Shown: positions 25,610 to 36,765, counted from the first letter of the stretch. The stretch is DNA of 64,000 nucleotides from Rosa chinensis (GCF_002994745.2 NC_037091.1:54731612-54795611), one strand, 5' to 3'. Program-made: numbers and translations. Notes: a model not told the origin generated them from the letters alone.

Positions 25610-25909
25610 TTAACTTTAGGGAGTAACTTTTGTTCTACTTGGTAGTAGATTTTGGTATTTGTGAGAGTAGATTTTGTTGTTAGTGAGAATAACTTTTGTT
25701 TTTTGTTCAAATAGCTTTTGGCGGTATTGAGAGTAACTTTTATTGATTAGAGTAGCTTTTGTTGGTGGCTGTGGTAGTTTTTATTGTTGGTAAGAGTAGC
25801 TTTTGGTGTAAGTGAGAGTAGTTTTAGTAGTTGGTGAGAGTAAATTTTGTTATTTGTTAAGAGTAGTTTTCTAATGTTGGTGATAATAACTTTTGTTGTT
25901 GGTGAGAGT
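25610..25909. repeat. Degenerate minisatellite, first block (unit about 21-24 bp)
   Basis: Imperfect head-to-tail copies resembling GTAGCTTTTGTTGTTGGTGAGA, with unit length varying between about 18 and 24 bp. The array continues after the hAT element at 26838, so it was one array before the insertion. Confidence 0.8.
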
Positions 25910-26837
25910 CAAGGTTCTAAAAAACGCTAGGCGCTAGTCGGGCGGTGACCCGAGAACTAGCGCCTAGGGGACTAAGCGGTTTTTATTATTTTATGACATA
26001 AAATTAATTAATAATAATATTTAAAGTCCTATAATTAACTAAAAATAATCAAAATATGTAAAAAAAAAATAAGGTACATGAACTTGTGAGCCTTATGATA
26101 GAAGAAGCATGTGTTGTTAACGTGGCCAGATGAATGTGATGAAGACTTTCCAACTATTTTAGCTATCCAAGAGGCCGAGACCAATTTCCAATAAAAGAAA
26201 AAGGCCAAGAGCAGTAAACCCATAGCTCTCGTTCTTCTTTCTCTGAAACACACAGTGAGATGGAGGAGAAACAAATCAAATGGTGGAAACGACGACCCAG
26301 ATAACCATCACTGCCATTATCACCATAGACCCACTCATCCTTTACAAACACAACCAGTGAATCGAGGAGAGAGAGACGACAAGTCAGCAGAGAATTTAGT
26401 CGGAAATGAGGAGCGATGTGCCATCGAGAAAGAGTGATCTACAGCCGTATCGGTGCAGCCAAGTCGTCGACTCTTGAAGACAAATCGACAAACTAAGAGA
26501 GAGTGATCTGCCGCCGTGCCGGTGTAGCCAAGCCGTCGACTGTCGACGATAGATTGACAAACTGAGAGAGAGAGACGGCGATATGTTCAGGGTCAAGATG
26601 TGCCTTCTAGGTTTCAACTTTTAGATTGGGTTTTTGGTTTTGATAAGAAAAAGAAAATAGATCAGTGCACCGCCCAGCGCCCCGTCCAAGCCGCCTAAAC
26701 AACCTAGGCGCCCGCCTAGACCGCTTAGGCTCCCCCCTAATCACTGAACGCCTATCTCAATCGCCTAGCCCATAATCGGGGCAGTGTGGGTGTGCCCAGC
26801 GCCTAGGCAGCCTGGGCGGCCGCGCTTTAGAACACTG
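25910..26837. mobile_element. Non-autonomous hAT-type element, 928 bp, inside the minisatellite
   Basis: Flanked by the 8-bp direct repeat GTGAGAGT (25902-25909 and 26838-26845). Its ends are inverted and imperfect: CAAGGTTCTAAA on the left and the complement of TTTAGAACACTG on the right. The subterminal parts are strikingly rich in CTAGGCGC-like motifs and GC. Inside, about 26430-26570, a roughly 75-bp segment (GAGAGTGATCTRC...GTCGAC) is duplicated in tandem. No transposase is seen. The duplication lies in a repeat containing the same 8-mer, so the exact boundary is slightly ambiguous. Confidence 0.72.
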
Positions 26838-27330
26838 GTGAGAGTAACTCTCTGATGTTGGTGAGAGTAGCTTTTATTATTTGTATGAGTATCTTTTGTT
26901 GTTAGTGAGAGTAGCTTTTATTGTTCGTATGAGTATTTTTTGTTGTTAGTGAGAGTAGCTTTTAGTGTTGTTGATAGTAGTTTTTCTTACCTCACTAGAA
27001 ATCTCACTTGAGTAGTTTTTGTTGTTGGTAAGAGTATCTTTTGTTGTTTGTGAGAGTAACTTATAATGTTGATGACAATATCTTTTCTTACCTTACTGGA
27101 AATCTCACTGAAGTAGCTTTTGTTGCTGGTGAGAATAACTTTTGGTGTTAGTGACAGTAACTTTTGTTACCTCGCCAGAGATTGTCGAAAATCGCACCAG
27201 AGTAGCTTTTGTTGTTGGTGACAGTAACTTTTGTTAGTAACAATAGTTTTTGTGACCTCGCCGGAAGTTGCCCGAAATCTCATTAGAGTAGCTTTTGTGG
27301 TCGCCGGAGTTCGTCGGAGACCGGTCAGAG
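26838..27330. repeat. Degenerate minisatellite, second block
   Basis: Continuation of the GTAGCTTTTGTTGTTGGTGAGA-type array. Some copies carry an inserted 'TTACCTCACTAGAAATCTCACT' variant at about 26988-27012, 27093-27117 and 27170-27190, which gives a higher-order repeat. It grades into a GTCGGAG-rich stretch at 27300-27390. Confidence 0.75.
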
Positions 27331-27384
27331 TTGGTCGGAGGTCAGCCAGAGACCCACCGGAGACCTCCCGCAGGAGATCTCGTC

Positions 27385-27951
27385 GGAGAGGATAGTGAGA
27401 ATGATTGTTAACTTTTTACTCGAATGACATTTATATAAATATGTTTTTAAAGGAAAAACACATTATGTGCCTTCGTCAAAGCAACTGACGAGGAGGGAAT
27501 CAAGAAATTACAATCACAGCTCAATCAGCATTTAGTATCATTAATGTAATCGATATTTCCATTGTAATTCTATCCCTATATAAAGGACTATGAAATGAAA
27601 TGAGTAGACCAATTCCATTTGCATTTTACTTTTACATATGTTGGTTTTTATATCCAAAATTTAACACCCTTTTTAATCTAGTGGTCTTATGAGAGAATAA
27701 AATAGTTGATTGCCTTATGGCTAAAAAAAAAATTCAAATATACATTTATATGTAATTAACCCTTTTTTAGATGCCGGAGAGGAGAGAGAGAATGATTGTT
27801 GACTTTTTACACTAGTGACATTTATGTAAATATGTTGGTTTTTATATTCAAAATTTAACACATTTTTTAATCTAGTGGTCTTATGAGAGAGAAAAAATAA
27901 TGTGTCGTTATAACTAAAAAAAATTCAAATATGTACTTATATGTAATTAAC
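27385..27951. repeat. Tandem duplication of about 180 bp with a 195-bp insert in the first copy
   Basis: Copy B at about 27775-27951 (GAATGATTGTTGACTTTTTAC...ATATGTTGG...TGTAATTAACC) is matched by copy A in two pieces, 27392-27440 and 27637-27763. The interrupting about 195 bp contains CTATATAAAGG and looks like a small LTR or promoter-bearing fragment. Confidence 0.65.
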
Positions 27952-29530
27952 CATCCAATTATATTTACTTGTGAAAAACACCTCCTAAAGAAAACTTTAT
28001 CCCAATAGGACACTTCGCCTTTATGAAAACAAAAGGGGCAGTTGAAGACTCTGGTCGTGGCGTGTAGGAGAGTATTGCAAGTTCTAGGGGTTTGCCAAGC
28101 TTTTTGACTCATCGCATTTCCATTTCTTTGTGTAATGTATATCTGTACTTGCTGCCGGCCATCTTGGTCATGGACTCATTTCATTCTTTTGACTTGGGCT
28201 TTCAATTGTTTCAGCTTTGTGGTCACACATCAAGCCCACAGCTAAAAATTCCATAATTATACACAAAATTGTTCGTTGTACATCCAAGTCTCGGAGTAAT
28301 GCTATAGAATACTTTGTACAAAATTTGAGCTCCCAGTTATAAGATATGGTACACGTACACTACACACCAATTCGATCAATCCTCGTAGCTACGAACTTCA
28401 GCACAGCAACACGGATTGCAAACTAATGTTGGGGAATTAATCGGAACGACCCTCACTTGCATCATGATTCAGACAGGCAAAGCTATCTCTAAACCCAGTG
28501 AATAGCTATCCACTGTTACTGTACCTGACAGGCAAAGCTGCTGGCAGAACTGGGAACCTACATTAATGAAGATTGTAGATGATACTCGAAGGAGGACTAT
28601 ATTGCTAGCCGCTTAAGGGAACTCTATAAGAGCAAATGCACCGTAACACGCAAAAGGCAAAAGGCAAAAGGAGAGGCTTTGCCTCTGAATTATGCACTCA
28701 CTATTCATTGATTTTGCCTTTCCGGCCCTTTCATTTTTTTCATGCTTCCCTAAAAAGCAAGACTTTTACTTCTCAATCATCTTCTATAGGGTATATTTTT
28801 CTTCTCCTCAGTTTTGCCCTTGCTTCTGCGGTTCTGCCTGTCTTTCTTCCTCCTCTTCTTCTCTGTCTCCTTCCTATCCTTGTCTTGTAAAGACACTATC
28901 TTCTTTTTTCCACTTCTCAGGTAGATGAGATAGAGACGAACCATAAATGAAAACTTGGTTATTCAATAGTGCCTGTGAAAATTTGTAGATTCAAAAATTT
29001 CTCCTGCAGATGATTATTAAAAAGGGTTGGTCTTATCACTTATCAGTGTTCCATTGACGATTTTGAGAAGTGAGAGAAGTAAAGAATTGTCTTTTACAAA
29101 AGAGGAGGAGAATAGGAAAAAAGAGAGACACGGAGTAGTAGGGGCAAAAGTGGGAAGACAAAAATGTGGTAGATAAAACAAAGTGTTTTCAGCTGCTTTA
29201 ATTATGTGGGCCCCAGTCGACCTGAGCAAGTGGCAAAAGCTGCCAGAGGACCTGGTCGACAAGGCTTTTAATTGCGGTGCACGGAATATATTTGATTTTG
29301 GGCTGATTAAGAGGCTAGATGATGGTCTTGACAGTTGCGGTACATTTGCTCCAAGCTAGATGAGAATTGGGCACTCGACATTTTTATGATAGGAATAGAT
29401 ATGAAGAAAAGGTAAATAAGGTGGACGTTTCACTTTTACGTTTACAAACATAAATATAATGCAAATAAATCTCTCACTAAAATTGAAAATTTATTTTCTT
29501 ATATAATCGGATAAGATAAGGCAGGTAAAG
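27952..29530. other. Intergenic, no gene seen
   Basis: AT-rich. An open frame at 28636-28890 begins with ATG but is pyrimidine-rich and has no family resemblance, so I do not call it. No other structure is clear. Confidence 0.45.
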
Positions 29531-29730
29531 AAGAACCACTGCAAGTGGCCTAATGATTTTTACCTAGTTGGGTGTGCTTCCCAACCTAAGTTCGAATCCC
29601 GAAGCTGTTAAAGTGACCAGGCACTGTGCTGCAATGCACAGTTGGAGCATTTCACATGCGCCGAAGGGATTTATCTTGGGCCTAAGAAGCCTTTGGGTTC
29701 CCCTTGACAAAGTCAAAAAAAAAAAAAAAA
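29531..29730 (+). mobile_element. tRNA-derived SINE
   Basis: About 200 bp with polymerase III box-like motifs: an A-box-like TGGCCTAATGATTTTTACC near 29546 and a B-box-like GTTCGAATCCC near 29590. It ends in a poly-A run (29714-29730). The likely target duplication is AGGTAAA, present at 29523-29529 and again directly after the poly-A at 29731-29737. Confidence 0.8.
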
Positions 29731-29739
29731 AGGTAAAAG

Positions 29740-31228
29740 GCTTATTGCAATTTTTCACTTCCTATGCCATCTCCTCATTCAATGTCTCATTGAATTACAG
29801 GCTCATTTAGTCCAAATAAGTAATATATTCGTGATCTTCAAATTAATTTCCTTATATTTGAAGAATATTAACCAAAATTGTATAATCAAAAATTAAATAA
29901 GAAAAAAGATCACAAATGAAAACAATGCAAATTATGCCCAAGTCAAATTTGTTGCCCACCCTTTTGACTAAAAAAAAAAAAATGTTGCCCTCTGGTGTAA
30001 GTGGATATATATCACTAGGTATGTCAATGGATTGTGTTGTATTAAGTTAATGTCGGGTCAATATATTTATCGTGTCACAAGAGTCAAGAGATAAATCCAA
30101 ACTCAACACATTTAATAATCGGGAGACAAACCCTCAACCTTTTCTTTCTTTCTTTTGTGAATCCTTTTTATATGCAATATATAATTACTATATTGGGATT
30201 GTAATTGAATTTTACATGAAAAATATGTACCGAATACTTGAGATTATAATTCAAATTTTGTCCCAGAAAAAATAAAAAAGAATTATAAACTTAGAAAATA
30301 TCTTAGCTTTTCCTTTGTATACATATATCAAAGAGACAATTTATATATGAACCATTCATCATCTAATTTCATATGTGTTCTAACAAGAAAGAAAAAAAAA
30401 GACTATAGCTGCCATGTCGATGAGTTATACCATATATATACACACACACATTATATCTATAAAAAGATATAAAGATGTCAAAAAGACTCAGAATTATGAA
30501 ACATGATCAAACAAGTGAAAAAATTGTTTTTTGGAAATATAATAAATGAAAAAACGTGGGAGAAAAAATTAAGAAAATAAAAGAGTGAAAATATACAGGA
30601 ACAAGTTTAAGACAGTTGGAGCTGTGGAAAACATCGGATTTCAAGCACCTTGTGAGGTTTCAACGAAGCTGTCGAAGCCATCATCAGGTGCCCGTTCCAC
30701 AAGAAACGGAAAATATACGGGAACAATGAATTTCCCCTTTACATTCATAAGACATAAGACAGCATTTTATAGGTCAAACATAAATAAAAATAAAACACGA
30801 AATTATATCCATCATTTTGCATTTAAGAAAGTCAAATATAAACAAGACTAAAACATGAAACTGCACTGATCACATGCCCCGCGTGGAAAGGTGTCATAAT
30901 GTCGAATGGTACGTCAGTACACGTGTCACAGCGACTCCTCACATCACAATATCCTATCAAGCTTCTGTGAACCAAGACAAGATTTGCGCCTTTCACTGCG
31001 AAAACGTGCATGCCAATGACAAAATAAGTAGAGTATTTATTTCCACCATCTGAACCGCAGTAGAAAATTGAAACCCCAAAAATTCTCCCCAAATCTTTGT
31101 CTAACATAACCTCATTCTCTCTTTAAGAAAAAAAAAAAAATATAACACAACCTTCTTCTAGCTCATTTTCCAGCTTAAAAAAATCTCACAGATTTTCGTT
31201 CATCTTGGTTATTAGTTTCCTTTCTTTT
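29740..31228. other. Intergenic, upstream region of the DUF579 gene
   Basis: AT-rich; no gene seen. The last few hundred bases are presumed promoter and 5' leader of the gene starting at 31229. Confidence 0.45.
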
Positions 31229-32065
31229 ATGATCGAGATGAAGAACCGGAGCAATCTGAAGGGATTGTTGGCTGCCATTTTGGTCTTCTTCCTCGGCGCC
31301 GCGCTTTTTATCTCCAGCCTTACCGGAACCGGAACCCCCTTCCTCTGCTCTCTGCCTAAATTTGTTGACGATTATACCCCCACAGCGGTTCAGCTCCAGG
31401 CGGTGCTCCACTACGCCACGTCCCATACGACCCCGCAGCAATCGAGAGGCGAGATCGGCGTCTCCTTCGACGTCCTCAAATCGCGGGCGCCGTGCAACTT
31501 CCTCGTATTCGGTCTCGGCCACGACTCGCTCATGTGGGCCTCGTTTAACCCACGTGGCACGACGCTGTTCCTTGAGGAGGACCCCAAGTGGGTCCAGACC
31601 ATCCTGAAGGACGCGCCGGAGTTGCGGGCGGAGACCGTGAACTACCGCACGCAGCTGAAGCAGGCGGACGAGCTGCTCTCCTCGTACAAATCCGAACCGG
31701 CGTGCGCGCAGTCCGGGGCGGTCCTACGTGGCAACGAGCGGTGCAAGCTGGCGCTGAGCAACCTGCCGGGCGAGGTGTACGACAAGGAGTGGGACCTGAT
31801 CATGATCGACGCGCCGCGGGGTTATTTTCCCGAGGCGCCTGGTCGGATGGCGGCTATATTCTCGGCGGCTGTCATGGCCAGGAGGAGGCGGGGATCAGGT
31901 GCCACGCACGTGTTCTTGCACGACGTGGACCGGAAGGTGGAGAAGGCTTTTGCCGAGGAGTTTCTTTGCCGGAAGTACCTTGTTAAGGCCGTCGGGAGGC
32001 TCTGGCATTTTGAGATTCCTTCAGCCGCTAACGCCACCGACACCGCTGGCGTGCGTTTTTGCTAA
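31229..32065 (+). CDS. DUF579 protein (IRX15/GXM/AGM family), putative Golgi polysaccharide methyltransferase or xylan factor
   Basis: Intronless, 278 residues from the first ATG (31229) or 275 from the second (31238, MKNRSNLKGLL), which better resembles relatives. A hydrophobic segment (about LLAAILVFFLGAALFI) just after the start is a type II Golgi signal anchor. The lumenal domain carries the family hallmarks: APCNFLVFGLGHDSLMW (S-adenosylmethionine-site-like), NPRGTTLFLEEDP, YRTQL, LRGNERCKLAL, DLIMIDAPRGYFPEAPGR and FLHDVDRKVEKAFAEEFL. Known members are GXM (glucuronoxylan 4-O-methyltransferases), AGM (arabinogalactan methyltransferases) and IRX15/IRX15-L (xylan organisation). I cannot separate the subgroups by eye. 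The gene is much more GC-rich than its surroundings. The C-terminus ends in RFC. Confidence 0.9.
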   Translation: MIEMKNRSNLKGLLAAILVFFLGAALFISSLTGTGTPFLCSLPKFVDDYTPTAVQLQAVLHYATSHTTPQQSRGEIGVSFDVLKSRAPCNFLVFGLGHDSLMWASFNPRGTTLFLEEDPKWVQTILKDAPELRAETVNYRTQLKQADELLSSYKSEPACAQSGAVLRGNERCKLALSNLPGEVYDKEWDLIMIDAPRGYFPEAPGRMAAIFSAAVMARRRRGSGATHVFLHDVDRKVEKAFAEEFLCRKYLVKAVGRLWHFEIPSAANATDTAGVRFC

Positions 32066-32486
32066 AATGCCCTAATATTCATGTTTACCTTCTGTTAAAA
32101 AAAGAAAAAGAACAAAAGCCTTTCGGCATAGCCATAATAGGGTCCTGGTAATCTTTCTTTTCTGCTGCGCTTTGTTACCAAAAATAAATAATTGTTTTAG
32201 CCTTTTAGGTTACCAAAAAGAAATAATACTTTTAGCCTTTTAGGTTAACGAGAGAGATGATTAGTGGCGATGTAATATTCGGTCAAACATAACAATTATG
32301 ATACTAAAATATTTCTATTTTTAAAAAGGTAGACCAGTGACTCTGATTTTTGGACTTTTCCGACTTTTTTTCTTCAACTAGTCCTTGATTGATAGGTTAG
32401 GTTTGTAATTGATTGTGTTTGGCAGGTTAGGCTTGTATTTGACTCGATGCATATGAGAGGTTTGATTCCATTGGTATTTTAGATTT

Positions 32487-32604
32487 AGCACCTATAAGGT
32501 TAAGTGCGCATGCCGGTAGGTTTAATTTTATTTGGCTCAATGCATAGCACCTATAAGGTTAAGTTCGCATGCCGGTAGGTTTAATTGTATTTGGCTCAAT
32601 GCAT
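32487..32604. repeat. 59-bp tandem duplication
   Basis: The unit starting AGCACCTATAAGGTTAAG and ending GGCTCAATGCAT occurs twice head to tail (32487-32545 and 32546-32604) with only a few differences, so the duplication is fairly young. Confidence 0.85.
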
Positions 32605-32805
32605 ATGAACGGGGGTTTCCCTAAATATAGGGATATGAGATTCGTGGGCTCGAGGCAAGCCGTTGAAAACATTATAAACTTATTAGAAGAATCAAATGAT
32701 AATTACAAGAAAAAAAAACTCCCTAGGATGTAAATTTAAATATTTTATTTATTTGTGGATACAATTTCACAGTGAATCAATGTATCGATGTATAGAGTAA
32801 GCTTA

Positions 32806-33160
32806 GTTCGATATAGTTATAGATTTAGTTCAATATAGCGGTAAACTAGTACGATACAAAAATAAAGAGTCACAAACTAGTCTATTGATGCATGAAACTA
32901 GTTTACCTCTAAATCGAAATAGTCTACTTGATGTATCTGTATATTGATTTCTCATAAACGAACCCTTATTTATGTTTCTATATACGAAATGAAGGTGTAG
33001 TAGTAGACTTAATTCAATATAGTGATATACTCGTTAGATACATAAATAAAATAGTTATGCATGAAATCAATTGATTGCTAAATCAAATTAGTATACTTAT
33101 TTACCAGTATATTGATTGACTGTAGATGAACCCTTATTTATATCCTCATATATTGAAATG
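32806..33160. repeat. Diverged tandem duplication, unit about 180 bp
   Basis: Two similar blocks, about 32806-32995 and 33003-33160. Both contain TTCAATATAG..., GCATGAAA..., GTATATTGATT and GAACCCTTATTTAT in the same order. They are diverged, with several indels. Confidence 0.6.
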
Positions 33161-33164
33161 AAAG

Positions 33165-33430
33165 ATACCTTTAAATAGCGGAAAGAATATCAAGTTGCTC
33201 ACCTTGCTAGTAGTGGTTTTATTGATGATGTATGGTTAGATGAGACACCTGCAATCATTCAGGATGTTCTCTATGAGGATTATTACAACTGTTCTACTGT
33301 AGCTCGGGGTTCAGGTTTTATGTTCCCCACGATGCAAAATTCTACTATTAATTTAATAAATGGAACCGGGCGTGGGACTGAGCCTCCTAGCTAGGCTGGG
33401 TTCCAAACCCCTTTCAAAAAAAAAAAAAAA
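33165..33430 (+). mobile_element. 3' end of a truncated LINE-type retrotransposon
   Basis: An open stretch reading EYQVAHLASSGFIDDVWL is followed by an acidic tail and a GGGTTCCAAACCCCTTTC end running into poly-A (33418-33430). The protein piece resembles the C-terminal RNase H-like end of plant L1 elements. Only the last about 265 bp are present, as expected from 5' truncation. Confidence 0.55.
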
Positions 33431-33851
33431 GATCTTTTCTTTTTTTGAATAAAATAAATTATCATAAATTAGAGAACTCAATAGAGTTGATTACAATCAT
33501 ATTGTAACACGTTCAGAACACATTTTTGGAGTGTTATCAAAAGGACAAGAAATTAGTGCTAGCCTTAAGTCAGAACGATCATTACATACCCTTCCACTAT
33601 CATCTATAAACAAAACAAAAATATGTATTAGTACCCACGGTGGTGCATAGAGATGAGTCCACACTCATTGAACATCCAATGCTCCGTTATTACTAAAATA
33701 ACTTGAATCCTCCATCAGTACTACTCTAGAAAGTTCGCTAGCACCACATATATAACACATAAAACTATTTTGTTGGATCAAACCCCTTAGATCCCAAATG
33801 CGAAACCCTTGAGAGCTAGAGCTCTTCAATTTGGTCCACGAAAGAGCCTAA

Positions 33852-34171
33852 GGCCCCGTTTGGGATTGCTCCGCTTTTAAAAAAATCAACTTTTGTTCAA
33901 AATTTTAGATTTTATTGTGTTTGGTAAATAAATAAAAAGTAGCTTTAATTGGAAGTTATAGGTCATTGACAACAGATTTTAGAAGCAGTCCATAGGTTGA
34001 TTTTAGAAGCTGCTGTAGATCAAAACACACTCTACAGTTGTTTTATGTACTGACAACACTTTTAGAAATATTATTTACTAAACAAGAAACTATTTTAATT
34101 CATAGCTGATTATTCTCACAACACAGCAGCAACAATTTTTTTTAAAAGTCGCAGCAATCCCAAACTAGCCG
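33852..34171. mobile_element. MITE, PIF/Harbinger-like, 320 bp
   Basis: Terminal inverted repeats GGCCCCGTTTGGGATTGC (left) and GCAATCCCAAACTAGCC (right) lie next to TAA on both sides (33849-33851 and 34172-34174), the expected 3-bp target duplication of this superfamily. AT-rich interior, no ORF. Confidence 0.75.
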
Positions 34172-34669
34172 TAAGTCCAGCAAGCATTCTTATCTGTTTT
34201 GGACACCCAATGCTCAATTGACTTTAGCACCCACGCTGAGTTGGGCCTCCAAATCCCTTTGGACACCCAAATTTTTCCGGGCACCCCATTTTCAATCTCC
34301 ATCCAAACATTGATTAATTTTAAGGGATAATGACCACTTACCCATAAAATACCAAAATACACCTCATACACTCCACCAACTTATTTTCAACCACATTCAC
34401 ACAAAAGTTTTCTCTTTTTCTCCCAACTATTCATTTCATTAAATGTTTATACCATTAGTACCCCTCTTTCTATTTCTATTATTTGTTTTTACTATTATTT
34501 TCATTTTGATGAACCGTGGTGGGCTCATCTTGAATTTATTTGTCTAGATTATAATTGCAGCTAGAATTCATCATCTGTATTCAAAGGTAAGCAGTTAAAT
34601 TTACTATTCATAATTTCAATCGTTGACAGACTTGAGTTAGTTGCTATCTGTAATAGTACTAGCAAAGAA

Positions 34670-35249
34670 TTGAAAAAAGAAAGAGAAAAACTGAGAAAGT
34701 TGAAAAACTTTAGAAATAATCTTAGCAGAGAAACTCCCAATTACCGGGATATCATTTATAGATTGCAAATAAGAATCTATAAAATTGAACAAGATATTGA
34801 AGATATCTTATATACTCTTAAAGAGGAACAAAAACCTCTTGATTATTTGAGCATTGGTTAGATCCGCAAATCACTGGTATCAGAGCTTGTAAAATAGCTC
34901 AAAAGGGGAATCCCCAATGGGGACAATGTCTGATTTACTATTAGAGAAGTTGAATTCTCTACTGAAATCCTCTGATGAGAAACATCAGATCCTACTGAAG
35001 GAATTATCTAGATGTCAAGATCATCTAGAAAAACTATCTGCTATAATCTACCAATTAGAAAAATTGGAAAACAAAATAAATTATATCAAGGAACTTCCAA
35101 AAACGGAAGAAGAAAAACTAACAAGTGTTAGTAGAAAAATCAATGAACAGCAAAAAACGCTGGATTCTATGAAAAATATACTGAATGACAAGAAAGTGCC
35201 TACAGGAAAACCAAAGAAAGCTAATGGATTTAAACTATTAGAAACCTGA
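34670..35249 (+). pseudogene. Two short coiled-coil frames of the caulimovirid-like sequence
   Basis: The frame at 34670-34861 has no ATG and is rich in Lys, Glu and Arg. The frame at 34917-35249 begins with ATG (110 residues) and is a Leu/Lys/Glu heptad-rich helix with a basic end (GKPKKANG). Small coiled-coil virion-associated proteins are usual in the family, but sequence alone does not prove that role. The primer site lies between the two frames. Confidence 0.4.
34875..34886 (+). other. Primer binding site (tRNA-Met) of the caulimovirid-like sequence
   Basis: TGGTATCAGAGC, complementary to the initiator tRNA-Met 3' end. Caulimoviridae use this site to start minus-strand synthesis. No LTR precedes it, unlike the copia site at 16190. 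Confidence 0.75.
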
Positions 35250-35321
35250 GAAGAATCTTGTTCCAAACATGGTCAAACTAGTATTCGGTATGAAAACCCG
35301 AAAGATACAAGAGATGTTAAA

Positions 35322-35714
35322 ATGATGAGCATCTTTGGGAAAAAGAAAGGAGTACAACTCCTCAATGCTGAAGAATTCGAATTCAACGAAATTGAACATG
35401 AGGTAAAAAACTCCACAATTCTAAAGTTAGATTTTAAACAAATCTACAAAAGGGGAAAATTTGATGTGCTGGATAGCCATCACTTCAAATTATTGGAATT
35501 CACAAACCCTTCTACAACAGGAGAAACCGATCTGCTGATGATCACTCCTACAGAAGTTGCCCGAGCAAGAACAAAAAATTATCAATTTATGCATATTAGA
35601 GCAGTCCAAGTAGGCATAAAACTTCTGGCTCGAGAAGGCATAAATTGTTCAATTCTATGTGTCCTAAAGAAACAGCCAAATCAAATATCTATGCTCTCAA
35701 AATTTGTGACATGA
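35322..35714 (+). pseudogene. Caulimovirid movement-protein-like fragment (N-terminal part only)
   Basis: 130 residues beginning MMSIFGKKKG. A stretch around HIRAVQVGIKLL is typical of the 30K-type movement protein core of this virus family. The frame stops at 35712-35714, just where it overlaps the coat-like frame, so most of the C-terminal half is absent. Confidence 0.5.
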
Positions 35715-36406
35715 GATATTTTGAAGAATACTTGAATGAATTTCAAGAATATTACTGTACAATTGGTGAACTAGAAAATACTGATCTAGTCAACCTGTTG
35801 CACAGGAAACTCCCTGAACCATGGAGAACAGCTATGCGAGAGAGCATAGCAGAAAAACCAATTGAACGATTTTCAGTTGGAGGAATTGCCGACAGAATCA
35901 GGCAATTACTAAAAGAGCAATGCAAAGCCAATCTGAGAGCTAAGATGGCCAAGAAACAACTCAAAGGAGTTGAAAATTTCTGTTATGGAATATTGGATAT
36001 GCCAACCAACTGGGGATGTCATGAATCCAAGTTCCACAGAAAAAGAAAAGAAAAATATTATTCGAAAAAATTCAAAAGGAGTAATAAAAAACAAGATTGG
36101 AAATTCAAGAAAATTTCCAATTACAAGATTGGAAAACAAGATCCTAAAAAGAAATTCTTCAAGAAAAAGAAGAATAACAGAGTCAACCATCAGAATATTC
36201 TACCAGGCAAGAAAGCTTGCAGATGCTGGTTATGTAAAGTTGAAGGGCACTATGCCAATGAATGCTCAGAAGATACCAAAAATACATTCTTGGCAGCAGG
36301 AGAAAAGACAATTATCACTGCTTACGATCATCCTGACGTAATCAGCAGTGACCTTTTCCTATCTCTCACAAGAAAGGAGATAGACTCGACACTGGCATGC
36401 TTATAG
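35645..36406 (+). pseudogene. Caulimovirid coat-protein-like fragment with zinc knuckle
   Basis: About 250 open residues without an ATG at the start. It contains a capsid-like helical region, then a very Lys/Arg-rich stretch, then a CCHC knuckle (CWLCKVEGHYANEC, about 36227-36270). It ends at 36404-36406. Beyond it only short, frame-broken remnants reach the promoter-like site. It overlaps the movement-like frame by 70 bp in another frame, which marks a deletion junction. Confidence 0.55.
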
Positions 36407-36765
36407 TGGGTTGAAAAGCTTGAAACAGACAACCACTACAAGATGTATGTTGATACAGATGTCGAAGATAATGCAACAACTGCTCGTATGGCCTAGGCAG
36501 ACAACGACTCGTTTGTCCTTGGTCACAATTCAGAAACAGACGAGAACATGTGAAGCAGCAGGTATAGAAAGCACCGAAAGTACTTTTGGATCTTTCCCAA
36601 AAGCTACTTTTGCTTTTCAAAAAAGAAAGGTGAAAAACATTTCACCTAAAGAAATCTGCTTTTCCCCGTCCGACCTCCACCAGCAGGAGCACTCAAGAAA
36701 GCAGGAAATCACAGAGTCGTTCTATACATTTTGTTGTTTTGAATTCTAGTTTGAGTTCCGCTCCC

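Larger units (their letters stand above)
32066..33164. other. Intergenic with short tandem duplications
   Basis: No gene seen. It contains the 59-bp duplication and the diverged longer duplication listed next. Confidence 0.5.

Noticed and set aside
25610..27330. Regularly spaced repeats considered as a CRISPR-like array
   Set aside because: Units are head to tail without unique spacers and are degenerate; this is a plant minisatellite.
28636..28890. 84-codon ATG frame with a hydrophobic C-terminus
   Set aside because: Pyrimidine-rich low-complexity DNA gives Leu/Phe/Ser runs; no family match, no splice or promoter context.
31362..31986. Long overlapping frames on both strands across the DUF579 gene
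   Set aside because: Shadow frames caused by the high GC content of the real coding sequence.
34570..36406. Ty3 or copia retrotransposon as explanation for the primer site and zinc knuckle
   Set aside because: No LTR precedes the primer site, and the movement-protein-like fragment and TATA/poly-A layout fit a caulimovirid better; kept at moderate confidence.
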